From: Cupriavidus taiwanensis LMG 19424
GTDB taxonomy: Bacteria; Pseudomonadota; Gammaproteobacteria; Burkholderiales; Burkholderiaceae
DNA: 64,000 nucleotides
Reading direction: 5' to 3'
NCBI RefSeq assembly: GCF_000069785.1
Contig: NC_010528.1
Span: 1,736,001 to 1,800,000 of the forward strand
Shown here: positions 7,324 to 15,796 of the stretch, one piece after another
How positions within the stretch are numbered: position 1 is the first letter of the stretch
Layout of the letters: each line of letters begins with the position of its first letter
Program-made: the position numbers and the translations under genes
The notes under the pieces: model-generated
Database searches by the model: none
The model's input: only the letters and a program-made list of their open reading frames with translations
Told to the model about the DNA's origin: nothing

Positions 7324-8463
7324 ATGGCCCTGATCCACTACATCACCCAGATCCAGATCGACTTCGGCGCGATCGGGCTGCTGGCCCAGGAATGCGAACG
7401 CATCGGCATCACGCGGCCGCTGGTGGTCACCGACGCCGGCGTCAAGGCCGCCGGCATCGTGCAGCGCGTGCTGGAGCAGCTGCGCCCCGGCTGCGAGGCG
7501 GTGATCTACGACGGCACGCCGTCCAACCCGACCGAAGCCGCCATGCGCGAGGCCATGCGCCTCTATAGCGAGTACCGTTGCGACGGCATCATCGCGGTGG
7601 GCGGCGGCTCGCCGATCGACCTGGCCAAGGGGGTGGCGGTCTGCGCCACCCACGACGGCCCGCTGCGCCAGTTCGCCGCGATCGAGGGCGGCGTGGCGAG
7701 GATCACGGCCGCCACCGCACCGGTGATCGCGATCCCCACCACGGCCGGCACCGGCAGCGAAGTCGGCCGCGGCGCCGTGCTGATCCTCGACGACGGCCGC
7801 AAGGTCGGCGTGCTGTCGCCCTACCTGGTGCCGCGCGTGGCGATCTGCGATCCTGAGCTGACGCTGGGCCTGCCGCCGATGCTGACGGCGGCCACCGGCA
7901 TGGATGCCATCGCGCATTGCCTGGAAACCTTCATGGCGCCGGCCTTCAACCCGCCCGCCGACGGCATCGCGCTCGATGGCCTGCGCCGCGCCTGGCTGCA
8001 TATCGAGCGCGCGCGCCGCGATCCGCAGGACCGTGCCGCGCGCCTGGCCATGATGAGCGCATCGATGCAGGGCGCGCTCGCTTTTCAGAAGGGGCTGGGC
8101 TGCGTGCACAGCCTGAGCCATGCGCTGGGCGGGCTGATGCCGACGCTGCACCACGGCACCCTGAACGCCGTGCTCCTGCCGGCGGTGATCCGCTTCAACG
8201 CCGGCGCGCCGTCGATGCAGGCCGATGACAAGCTGGCCCGCATCGCGCTGGCCATGGGACTATCCGAGGCCAGCGCCATCGCCCCGGCCATCACCGACAT
8301 GAACCGGCGCCTGGGCCTGCCCGCCGGCCTGCGCGAGATGGGCGTCGATCCGGCCCTGTTCCCGCGCGTCATCGACTACGCGCTGGCCGACCACTGCCAC
8401 AAGACCAACCCGCGCGAAGCCAGCGCCGAGGACTACCTGGCGCTGCTGCAGGCTTCGCTGTAA
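7324..8463 (+). CDS. Iron-containing alcohol dehydrogenase (group III)
   Basis: The protein is 379 residues, full length for the family. It has the nucleotide-binding motif GGGSPIDLAKGVA at about 96-108 and IPTTAGTGSEV. The metal site is formed by Asp194, His198, His262 and His276 or His277 (GMDAIAHCLETF, GCVHSLSHALGG, LHHGTLN). The N-terminus (YITQIQIDFGAIGLL) resembles 4-hydroxybutyrate dehydrogenase-like members. It would interconvert a hydroxy acid or alcohol with the aldehyde or ketone using NAD(P). GGAGACAAG precedes the ATG. It is the first gene of the rightward unit. Substrate is unassigned; maleylacetate reductase and lactaldehyde reductase are relatives and cannot be excluded. Confidence 0.9.
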   Translation: MALIHYITQIQIDFGAIGLLAQECERIGITRPLVVTDAGVKAAGIVQRVLEQLRPGCEAVIYDGTPSNPTEAAMREAMRLYSEYRCDGIIAVGGGSPIDLAKGVAVCATHDGPLRQFAAIEGGVARITAATAPVIAIPTTAGTGSEVGRGAVLILDDGRKVGVLSPYLVPRVAICDPELTLGLPPMLTAATGMDAIAHCLETFMAPAFNPPADGIALDGLRRAWLHIERARRDPQDRAARLAMMSASMQGALAFQKGLGCVHSLSHALGGLMPTLHHGTLNAVLLPAVIRFNAGAPSMQADDKLARIALAMGLSEASAIAPAITDMNRRLGLPAGLREMGVDPALFPRVIDYALADHCHKTNPREASAEDYLALLQASL

Positions 8464-8508
8464 GGCCACCCCCTTCCCTACACCAACAACAACATCAGGA
8501 GACAACAC

Positions 8509-9474
8509 ATGCGACGTCGCACCTTCCTGTGCGCGGGCGCGGCCGCCTTGGCCACGCCGCTGGCAGCCTGGTCCCAGGCACTGCCGACCGGCCCGATCCG
8601 CATCATCGTGGGGTTCCCGCCCGGCGGCGGCACCGACGTGATGGCGCGCGTGATCGCGCAGCAGCTCTCGGCGCTGTGGCGGGTGCCGGTCATCGTCGAG
8701 AACCGGCCTGGCGCCGCCGGCGTGGTCGCCGCCGAGTACACCGCGCGCCAGGCGCCGGACGGCACCACGCTGCTGATGACCAATATCAGCAACCATGCCA
8801 TCGCGCCCAGCCTGTACCCGAAGCTGGGCTATTCGGTGGAGAAGGACTTCACCCCGCTCATGCTGGTCGGCGTCACGCCCAACCTGCTGATCTGCCATAC
8901 CGGCGGGCGCGCGCGCTCGGTGGCCGACGTGGTCGCGCTGTGCCGCAGCCAGCCGGGCAAGATCACCTTCGGCTCGTCCGGCGCCGGCGCGGCGCAGCAC
9001 CTGGCGCTGGAGATGTTCAAGCTGCGCGCCGGCGTGGATGCGCTGCACGTGCCGTATCGCGGCTCGGCGCCGATGCTGACCGACCTGATCGGAGGACAGA
9101 TCGACTTCAGCTTCGAGACCATGACTTCCGCCACGCCGCAGATCCAGGGCGGCAAGGTGGTGGCGATCGCGCAAACGCGCCCGCGCCGCGCGGCCAGCTA
9201 TCCCAACGTGCCCACGCTGGCGGAATCGGGTTTTCCCGGCTTCGATGCCGGCACCTGGTACGGGCTGGTCGGCCCCGCCGGGCTGCCCGCGCCCATGGTC
9301 CAGCGCATGAATGCAGACCTGAACAAGGTGCTGGCGCTGCCCGACGTGGCGGGCAAGCTTGCCGGCTTCGGTGCCGAGGACGGCGGCGGCAGCGCGGCGC
9401 GCTTCGCGCAGTTCATCGCCACGGAGCGCGCCAAGTGGGCGCGCGTGGTCAAGGACGCCAACGTGAAGGTGTGA
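8509..9474 (+). CDS. Bug/TctC-family substrate-binding protein (second copy)
   Basis: The protein is 321 residues with a short Arg-rich signal peptide (MRRRTFLCAGAAALATPLAAWSQA is the leader region), possibly Tat-compatible. The hallmark PIRIIVGFPPGGGTDVMAR follows, then ENRPGAAGVVAAEY and HVPYRGSAPMLTDL. It binds a carboxylate in the periplasm. No TctA/TctB membrane partner is encoded nearby. It differs clearly in sequence from the Bug protein at 3938-4918, so it is unlikely to be a recent duplicate. Its stop is one base before the start of the FAH-family gene, which points to tight co-expression. AGGAG precedes the ATG by 8 bases. Confidence 0.9.
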   Translation: MRRRTFLCAGAAALATPLAAWSQALPTGPIRIIVGFPPGGGTDVMARVIAQQLSALWRVPVIVENRPGAAGVVAAEYTARQAPDGTTLLMTNISNHAIAPSLYPKLGYSVEKDFTPLMLVGVTPNLLICHTGGRARSVADVVALCRSQPGKITFGSSGAGAAQHLALEMFKLRAGVDALHVPYRGSAPMLTDLIGGQIDFSFETMTSATPQIQGGKVVAIAQTRPRRAASYPNVPTLAESGFPGFDAGTWYGLVGPAGLPAPMVQRMNADLNKVLALPDVAGKLAGFGAEDGGGSAARFAQFIATERAKWARVVKDANVKV

Positions 9475-9475
9475 C

Positions 9476-10666
9476 ATGACACGACGCATCTCGGTTGAGG
9501 AAACCCTGCCGCGCGACGCGGACCGCGCCTTGCTGGTGGGACGCGCGTGGCTGCCCGGCCCGCACGGCGGTCCCGTGACGGTCGTCGTGCGCGGCGCGGA
9601 GTTGTTCGATATCACGGCCACCGCGCCCACCATTGCCGGCCTGCTGGCGCTCCCTGACTGCGCCGAACGCGTGCGGCAGGCCGGCGGGCCTTCGCTGGGG
9701 CCGCTGCAAGACTGGCTCGACTCGACCTGCGCGCACGGGCCGGACCCGGCGCATCGCCACCTGCTGGCGCCCAACGACCTGCAGGTGGTCAAGGCCGCCG
9801 GCGTGACCTTTGCCGCCAGCCTGGTCGAGCGCGTGATCGAGGAGCGCGCGCGCGGCGACGCGGCCAGCGCCGCCGCGGTGCGCGAGAGCGTCAGCGCCAT
9901 CCTCGGCACGGGCCTTGCCGCCATTCGCCCGGGTTCGCCCGAAGCCATGCGCATCAAGGATGTGCTGGTCGCGCAGGGATTGTGGTCGCAATACCTGGAA
10001 GTCGGCATCGGCCCGGACGCGGAGATCTTCACCAAGGCCGCGCCGCTGTCATCGGTGGGCACCGGCGTGGATGTCGGCCTGCATCCGGCATCGACCTGGA
10101 ACAACCCCGAGCCGGAGGTGGTGCTGGCGGTCTCGCCGCGCGGCGAGATCGTCGGCGCGGCGCTGGGCAACGACGTCAACCTGCGCGACTTCGAAGGCCG
10201 CAGCGCACTGCTGCTGGGCAAGGCCAAGGACAACAACGCGTCCTGTGGCATCGGCCCGTGGATCCGGCTGTGCGATGCGCATTTCGGCACCGACGAGATC
10301 GCGCGTACCGAGATCGGCCTGACCATCGAAGGCGAAGATGGCTTCGTGCTGCATGGCGCCAGCGCGATGACGCAGATCAGCCGTTCGCCGCGGGAACTGG
10401 TGGCGCATGCGATGGGCGCGCACCACCAGTACCCCGACGGCATGATGCTGTTCTGCGGCACGCTGTTCGCGCCGGTGCAGGATCGCGACGCGCCCGGCGC
10501 CGGCTTTACCCATCACCCCGGCGACCGCGTCAGCATCTCCGCGCCGCGCCTCGGCGGCCTGGTGAACTGGGTCGGCACCAGCGACGCGCTGCCGCCGTGG
10601 ACTTTCGGCATCGGCGCGCTGATGGCCAGCCTGGCCCAGCGCGGGCTGCTGCATCCGCCGCCCTGA
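9476..10666 (+). CDS. Fumarylacetoacetate hydrolase (FAH) family protein
   Basis: The protein is 396 residues. The N-terminal part is a family-specific domain and the C-terminal part carries the FAH fold, with metal-binding segments around GPDAEIFTKAAPLSSVGTG and NPEPEVVLAV. This longer type resembles 2-keto-3-deoxy-sugar-acid dehydratases rather than true fumarylacetoacetase. These enzymes use Mg2+ to cleave or dehydrate 2-oxo acids. It starts one base after the preceding Bug gene stop. In this cluster it would act on a 2-oxo acid, which could be produced by the hydroxyacid dehydrogenase at 14576-15742. The exact reaction is not known. Confidence 0.8.
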   Translation: MTRRISVEETLPRDADRALLVGRAWLPGPHGGPVTVVVRGAELFDITATAPTIAGLLALPDCAERVRQAGGPSLGPLQDWLDSTCAHGPDPAHRHLLAPNDLQVVKAAGVTFAASLVERVIEERARGDAASAAAVRESVSAILGTGLAAIRPGSPEAMRIKDVLVAQGLWSQYLEVGIGPDAEIFTKAAPLSSVGTGVDVGLHPASTWNNPEPEVVLAVSPRGEIVGAALGNDVNLRDFEGRSALLLGKAKDNNASCGIGPWIRLCDAHFGTDEIARTEIGLTIEGEDGFVLHGASAMTQISRSPRELVAHAMGAHHQYPDGMMLFCGTLFAPVQDRDAPGAGFTHHPGDRVSISAPRLGGLVNWVGTSDALPPWTFGIGALMASLAQRGLLHPPP

Positions 10667-10740
10667 TATCCGCCCCCGCACGGGGCGCCCCAGAGCCCGG
10701 CACTCATCGACCGGGCCGCATCACAAACCCAGGAGACACC

Positions 10741-11733
10741 ATGAAACACGTTATCCCGCATATCGTGCTGGCAGCGCTATTGTCCGTTGCCGGCGTGGCA
10801 CAGGCACAGGCACAGACGCAGGCACCGGTAAAGCTGCGCTTCGCCCATACCGTTCCGGAAACCGATTCGCAGCACCTGGCCGCGCTCGCCTTCAGCAAGA
10901 AGGTCAGGGAGCGCACCCAGGGCGGCGTCGAGATCCAGGTCTTTGCCAATAGCCAGCTCGGCAACGACACCACGCTGGTCACCGGCGTGCGCAGCGGCAC
11001 CATCGATATCGGCGCCACCGGCAATCCCTTCGTCACCGGCCTGGCACCACGCCTGAACGTGCTCGACCTGCCCTACCAGTTCGAGGACGGCCCCTCGGCC
11101 TACAAGGTGCTGGACGGCCCGGTCGGCCGTTCATTGCTGGAAGAACTGGGCGCCCACCGCATCAAGGGCCTGGCCTTCTGGGAGATCGGCTTCCGCAGCC
11201 TGGGCAACAACAAGCGCCCGGTCAACAAGGCCGAGGACATCCGCGGCCTGAAGATCCGCACCACGCCCAACCCCTCGCATATCAAGGCCTTCCAGCTGCT
11301 GGGCGCGAGCCCGCAGCCGATGCCGTTCGCCGAGGTCTTCGGCGCGCTGGAATCCGGCGCGGTCGACGGCCAGGAGAATCCGCCCACGCTGATGGTCTCG
11401 GCCAAGATGTACGAGGTGCAGAAGTACGTGTCGATGACGCGCCATGCCTATACCGCGCTGGTGGTGCTGATGAACAAGGCGAAGTTCGACGGGCTCAGGC
11501 CCGAGTACCAGAAGGTACTGCTGGAAGAGGCCGCTTCCGCCGCCACCTACCAGCGCAAGCTCAACACCGACAACGAGGCCGCGGCCATCGCCACGCTGCG
11601 CGCCAGGGGCGTGCAGGTCAACGAGCATCCCGACAACGCCGGCATCCGCAAGGTGGTGCGCGAGGAGACGCGCCATCTGTTCGTGCAAAAAAACGGCGAC
11701 GCCGTGCTGCGCGCCATGGACGCGCAGCGCTAG
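10741..11733 (+). CDS. TRAP transporter substrate-binding protein, DctP family
   Basis: The protein is 330 residues with a signal peptide ending near residue 26 (VAQAQAQTQA). Family landmarks are LRFAHTVPETDSQHLAAL, GNDTTLVTGVRSGTIDI, GLKIRTTPNPSHIKAF and FGALESGAVDGQENP. The conserved Arg in KIRTTPN binds the substrate carboxylate in studied members. The protein captures an organic acid in the periplasm for the DctQ/DctM membrane pair encoded just downstream (12742 and 13259). An amidohydrolase gene is inserted between dctP and dctQ. AGGAGACACC precedes the ATG. Because dctM is frameshifted, transport through this system may be lost. Confidence 0.92.
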   Translation: MKHVIPHIVLAALLSVAGVAQAQAQTQAPVKLRFAHTVPETDSQHLAALAFSKKVRERTQGGVEIQVFANSQLGNDTTLVTGVRSGTIDIGATGNPFVTGLAPRLNVLDLPYQFEDGPSAYKVLDGPVGRSLLEELGAHRIKGLAFWEIGFRSLGNNKRPVNKAEDIRGLKIRTTPNPSHIKAFQLLGASPQPMPFAEVFGALESGAVDGQENPPTLMVSAKMYEVQKYVSMTRHAYTALVVLMNKAKFDGLRPEYQKVLLEEAASAATYQRKLNTDNEAAAIATLRARGVQVNEHPDNAGIRKVVREETRHLFVQKNGDAVLRAMDAQR

Positions 11734-11743
11734 GAGGCCGGCC

Positions 11744-12712
11744 ATGTCCACCTCGTCCACCTCGTCCACCTCGTCCGCTTCGTCCACCTTGCCCGCCGCC
11801 ATCGTCGATAGCCACCACCACCTGTGGCGCCTCGGCCCGGCACGCTATCCCTGGCTGCAGGAGCGTTATGACGCCGCAGCGTTTTTTCTTGGCGACTACA
11901 CCGCGCTGCGGCAGGACTTCGCTCCTGCCGACTACCTGCGCCAGTGGGACGGCCTGCCCCTGGCCGCCAGCGTCCACGTGGAAGCCGAGCGGCATGCCGA
12001 CGAATCGGTGGCCGAGACCGCATGGCTGCATCAGGTACACGCGCGCCACGGCTTTCCCAACGCGGTGGTGGCGCATGCCGACTTCAACAGCGACACGCTG
12101 GCGGACCAGCTGCGCGCGCACCAGGCCTTCCCGCTGGTGCGGGGCGTGCGGTGCAAGCCGCGCACCAGCCGGACGGCGGATGACAGCGTGCGCGGGCAGC
12201 CCGGCACGCTGCAGGACCCGCGCTGGCAGTCCGGGCTGCAGCGGCTGGCCGAGCACGGCCTGGCGTGGGACCTGCGGGTGCCGTGGTGGCACCTGGAGGA
12301 AGCCGCCGAGGCGATCGCCGCGGTGCCGGGGCTCGACGTGGTGGTGGAACACACCGGCCTGCCGTGGGACCGCACCGAAGCCGGCCTGTCCGGCTGGCGC
12401 CGCGGGCTGGCGGCGCTGGCCAGCCTGCCCGGGGTGCACCTGAAGCTGTCCGAGTTCGGCTTGCCGGGCGCGTCGTGGGATCGCGCCGGCAATGCCGCCG
12501 TCATCCGCCAGGCGCTGGAGATCTTCGGCTGGCAGCGCTGCATGTTCGCCAGCAACCTGCCCGTGTCGGGGCTGCGCGCATCGCTGCATGAAATCGTCAA
12601 TACCGTAGCCGCCGCGCTGGAAGGCCTGCCCAACGCCGCCGCGCACGCGGTGTGGCACGACAACGCCATGCGCTTTTACAGGATCGGGGCGCCCGTGGCG
12701 AGCCTGCGCTGA
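11744..12712 (+). CDS. Amidohydrolase 2 family protein with Ser/Thr repeat N-terminus
   Basis: The protein is 322 residues. Its first 15 residues are a Ser/Thr stretch made by a 9-base repeat, then comes the family start IVDSHHHLWRLGPARYPWL. It shares SVHVEAER, VEHTGLPWDRTEAGLSGW and the ending WHDNAMRFYR with the protein at 3007-3933, so the two are paralogues. The usual catalytic Asp is again Asn (Asn271 in CMFASNLPV). It starts 11 bases after dctP in the rightward unit. It probably hydrolyses a lactone-like or cyclic intermediate. Two divergent copies in one cluster suggest two substrates or two steps. The N-terminal repeat is outside the conserved domain. Confidence 0.85.
   Translation: MSTSSTSSTSSASSTLPAAIVDSHHHLWRLGPARYPWLQERYDAAAFFLGDYTALRQDFAPADYLRQWDGLPLAASVHVEAERHADESVAETAWLHQVHARHGFPNAVVAHADFNSDTLADQLRAHQAFPLVRGVRCKPRTSRTADDSVRGQPGTLQDPRWQSGLQRLAEHGLAWDLRVPWWHLEEAAEAIAAVPGLDVVVEHTGLPWDRTEAGLSGWRRGLAALASLPGVHLKLSEFGLPGASWDRAGNAAVIRQALEIFGWQRCMFASNLPVSGLRASLHEIVNTVAAALEGLPNAAAHAVWHDNAMRFYRIGAPVASLR
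11747..11791 (+). repeat. 9-base coding repeat (TCCACCTCG units)
   Basis: Three exact copies of TCCACCTCG are followed by two variant copies (TCCGCTTCG and TCCACCTTG). They encode Ser-Thr-Ser units directly after the start codon of the amidohydrolase. Slippage by whole units would keep the frame. Confidence 0.8.
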
Positions 12713-12741
12713 GTCCCCGTCCCCCCCAGGAGTCCTCAATC

Positions 12742-13242
12742 ATGAACCGAATTACGCTGCGCCTGGTCCAGGGCGCGATGGTCGCCATGATGGCCGCCAT
12801 GATCGTGCTGGTCTTCGGCAACGTGGTCCTGCGCTACGTCTTCAATTCCGGCATTGCCTTCTCCGAGGAAGCCTCGCGCTTCATCTTCATGTGGCTGACG
12901 CTGACCGGCGCCCTGCTGGTGATGCATGACAAGGCCCACCTGGGGATGTCCACCGTGGTGTCGCGGCTGGGCGAGACCGGGCAGCGTGCCTGCCGGCTGC
13001 TCGCCGACGCGGGCGCCCTGGCCTGCTGCCTGCTGCTGGCCCATGGCGCCTGGCAGCTGGTGGCGATCGGCATGGACGACCGCGCGCCCGTCACCGGCGT
13101 GCCGCTGGGCGTGGTCTATGCCTGCCTGCTGGTGTGCAGCGTGGGCATGGCGGCGATGCTGCTGCACGGGCTGTGGCGCCTCGCCAGCGGCCGCATGGCA
13201 CAGCATGAACTGGTGCCGCAGTCCGGCGCCTCCGGCGAATAA
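12742..13242 (+). CDS. TRAP transporter small membrane subunit, DctQ family
   Basis: The protein is 166 residues with four predicted membrane helices, as in other DctQ proteins. It has the conserved features NVVLRYVFNSGIAFSEEASRF and FMWLTLTGALLV in the first half. It forms the small inner-membrane subunit that couples the DctP binding protein to the DctM channel. The ATG at 12742 follows CAGGAG by 9 bases. dctM starts 16 bases downstream. The gene itself looks intact, but its partner DctM is interrupted, so the complex may not form. Confidence 0.9.
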   Translation: MNRITLRLVQGAMVAMMAAMIVLVFGNVVLRYVFNSGIAFSEEASRFIFMWLTLTGALLVMHDKAHLGMSTVVSRLGETGQRACRLLADAGALACCLLLAHGAWQLVAIGMDDRAPVTGVPLGVVYACLLVCSVGMAAMLLHGLWRLASGRMAQHELVPQSGASGE

Positions 13243-13258
13243 GCGCAAGGAGCCAGCC

Positions 13259-14535
13259 ATGACCATCTTTGTCTTTGTCGGCTCGCTGCTGGGCGCGATG
13301 TCGCTCGGCATGCCCATCGCCTTTGCACTGCTCGCCTCCGGGGTCGCGCTGATGCTGCACCTGGGCAACTTCGATACGCAGATCCTCGCGCAGAACATGC
13401 TCGAGGGCGTCAACAACTATCCGCTGATGGCGGTGCCGTTCTTCATGCTGGCGGGCGAGTTGATGAACGCCGGCGGCCTGTCACGGCGCATCGTGCGCGT
13501 CGCCGACGCGGCGGTCGGGCACGTCCGTGGCGGGCTGGGCTACGTGGCGATCATCGCGGCGACGGTGGTGGCCAGCATTTCCGGCTCGGCCGTGGCCGAT
13601 ACCGCCGCGGTCGCAGCGCTGCTGATCCCGATGATGCGCAATGCCGGCTACAACGTGCCGCGCGCGGCGGGGCTGATCGCGGCGGGCGGCATCATCGCGC
13701 CGGTGATCCCGCCGTCGATCGCATCGTGGTGTTTGGCGTGGTCGCGCAGGTGTCGATCACCAAGCTGTTCCTCGCCGGCATCGCACCCGGCGCGATGATG
13801 GCGCTGACGCTCGCCGTCACCTGGCACTTCTGTGCGCGCAAGGAGAAGCTGGCGCCCACCGAACCCTTCAATGCCCGCCGCCTGGCTAGGGCCGCGCTCG
13901 ACGGCATCTGGGCGCTGGTGCTGCCAGTGGTGATCATCGGCGGCATGAAGATCGGCGCGTTCACGCCGACCGAGGCGGCAGTGGTGGCCGTGGTCTACGC
14001 CATGGTGGTCGGCCGCTTCGTCTACGGCGAACTGAAGCTGCGCGCGCTGCCGGAACTGATCGTCACCGCGGCCAAGACCTCCGCCACGGTGCTGTTCCTG
14101 GTCGCCTGCGCGCTGGTGTCGGCATGGCTGATCACCATCGCCAATATCCCGGCGCAGGTGACCGACCTGCTCGAGCCCTTCATCGACAACAAGATCCTGC
14201 TGATGTTCGTCATCATGATCCTGGTGATCGTGGTGGGCACCGCGCTCGACCTGATGCCGACGGTGCTGATCATGACCCCGATCCTGATGCCGGTGATCAC
14301 CAAGGCGGGCATCGACCCGGTGTATTTCGGCGTGATGTTCGTGCTCAACAACGCCATCGGCCTGCTGACGCCGCCGGTGGGCACGGTGCTCAACGTCGTG
14401 GCGGGCACCTCGCGCTGCAGCCTGGACAGCGTGATCGGCGGCGTCTGGCCGTTCCTGCTGAGCCTGACCGCGCTGATGTTCCTGTTCGTGCTGTTCCCGC
14501 AGCTGATCCTGGTGCCGGCCGCATGGCTGCACTAA
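13259..14535 (+). pseudogene. TRAP transporter large permease DctM, frameshifted
   Basis: The first part (13259 to about 13720) encodes a normal DctM N-terminus: FVGSLLGAMSLGMPIAFAL, VPFFMLAGELMNAGG, ISGSAVADTAAV and IIAPVIPPSIA. The frame is then lost. The continuation, from VVFGVVAQVSITKLFLAGI, is in the +1 frame and runs to 14535 (NNAIGLLTPPVGTVLNVV near the end). One base appears to be missing in GCATCGTGGTG at 13721-13731; a T inserted to make GCATTCGTGGTG would restore I-A-F-V-V-F-G and give 425 residues, the normal size. A sequencing error is possible. If real, TRAP transport by this cluster is inactive unless ribosomal frameshifting rescues it. Confidence 0.85.
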
Positions 14536-14575
14536 GGCCAGGCGCGCTCCACCTTCCATCCTTGCAGGACACAAG

Positions 14576-15742
14576 ATGTCATCCCTCAGCGATATCAACG
14601 AGATCGAGGACCTGCGCCGGCTCGCCCGGCAGCGGGTGCCGCGCATGTTCTATGAATACGCCGACTCCGGTTCGTGGACCGAGTCCACCTACCGCGCCAA
14701 CCAGCGCGAATTCGGCAACATCCTGCTGCGCCAGCGCGTGGCCGTAAATATCGGCGAGCGCCGCCTCGCCACGCGGATGCTGGGCCAGGACGTCGCCATG
14801 CCGGTGGCGATCGCCCCGACGGGGCTGGCCGGCATGCAGCACGCCGACGGCGAGATCCTGGCCGCCCGCGCCGCGCGCGATTTCGGCGTGCCGTTCACGC
14901 TGTCCACGGTCAGCATCTGCTCGATCGAGGACGTGGCCGAGGCCACCGGCGGGCATCCGTTCTGGTTCCAGCTCTATGTGATGCGCGACCGCGCCTTCGT
15001 CGAACGCCTGATGGACCGCGCCCGCGCCGCGGGCTGCCCGGCGCTGGTGCTGACGCTGGACCTGCCGGTCAGCGCGCAGCGCCACAAGGACCTGCGCAAC
15101 GGCCTGTCGGCGCCGCCGCGGCTGACGCCGTGGAACCTGCTCAACATGATGGGCAAGCCGCGCTGGTGCCTGGGCATGCTGGGCACGCGCCGCCGCACCT
15201 TCGGCAACATCATCGGCCATGTGCGGGGCGTCGACGACATGAGCTCGCTGGCCGACTGGTCGAGCCGCCAGTACGACCCGACGCTGGACTGGGACGACGT
15301 GGCATGGATCCGCCGCCGCTGGCCCGGCAAGCTGGTGCTCAAGGGCATCCAGGATGTCGAGGATGCGCGGCTGGCGTGCCAGTCGGGCGCGGACGCGCTG
15401 ATCGTGTCAAACCACGGCGGCCGCCAGCTCGACGGCGCGCCGGCATCGATCCGCGCCCTGCCCGCCATCGCGCAAGCCGTGGGCGAGCGCATCGAAGTCC
15501 ATATGGATGGCGGCATCCGCTCCGGGCAGGACGTGTTGAAGGCGGTCGCGCTCGGCGCCCGTGGCGTCTATATCGGCCGGCCGATGCTGTATGGGCTGGG
15601 CGCCATGGGACAGGCCGGCGTGACGCGCGCGCTGGAGATCATCCGCAAGGAACTCGACCTGACCATGGCCTTCTGCGGCCACACCGACATCCGCGCGGTC
15701 GGCACGGACATCCTGCTGCCGCCGCATCCGCCCGCCTCGTAG
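14576..15742 (+). CDS. FMN-dependent alpha-hydroxy acid dehydrogenase (lactate/mandelate dehydrogenase-like)
   Basis: The protein is 388 residues. It shows the full FMN-binding barrel: PRMFYEYADSGSW at 21-33, MPVAIAPTGLAGMQHADGE, FQLYVMRDR, LVLKGIQDVEDARL and the active-site signature SNHGGRQLDGAP, in which His280 is the base. It oxidises an L-2-hydroxy acid to the 2-oxo acid and usually passes electrons to the quinone pool. It starts 40 bases after dctM. Its product class suits the FAH-family enzyme at 9476. Lactate, mandelate or another 2-hydroxy acid are all possible substrates, so no symbol is given. Confidence 0.9.
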   Translation: MSSLSDINEIEDLRRLARQRVPRMFYEYADSGSWTESTYRANQREFGNILLRQRVAVNIGERRLATRMLGQDVAMPVAIAPTGLAGMQHADGEILAARAARDFGVPFTLSTVSICSIEDVAEATGGHPFWFQLYVMRDRAFVERLMDRARAAGCPALVLTLDLPVSAQRHKDLRNGLSAPPRLTPWNLLNMMGKPRWCLGMLGTRRRTFGNIIGHVRGVDDMSSLADWSSRQYDPTLDWDDVAWIRRRWPGKLVLKGIQDVEDARLACQSGADALIVSNHGGRQLDGAPASIRALPAIAQAVGERIEVHMDGGIRSGQDVLKAVALGARGVYIGRPMLYGLGAMGQAGVTRALEIIRKELDLTMAFCGHTDIRAVGTDILLPPHPPAS

Positions 15743-15796
15743 TTTTCTTGCCGTAGCCACAAACCAGACGCAAACAAACCAGACAGGAGACAACCG

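Noticed and set aside
14576..15742. Calling the FMN enzyme lldD or mdlB
   Set aside because: The active-site signature is shared by lactate, mandelate, glycolate and other hydroxyacid oxidases, and the neighbours do not decide between them.
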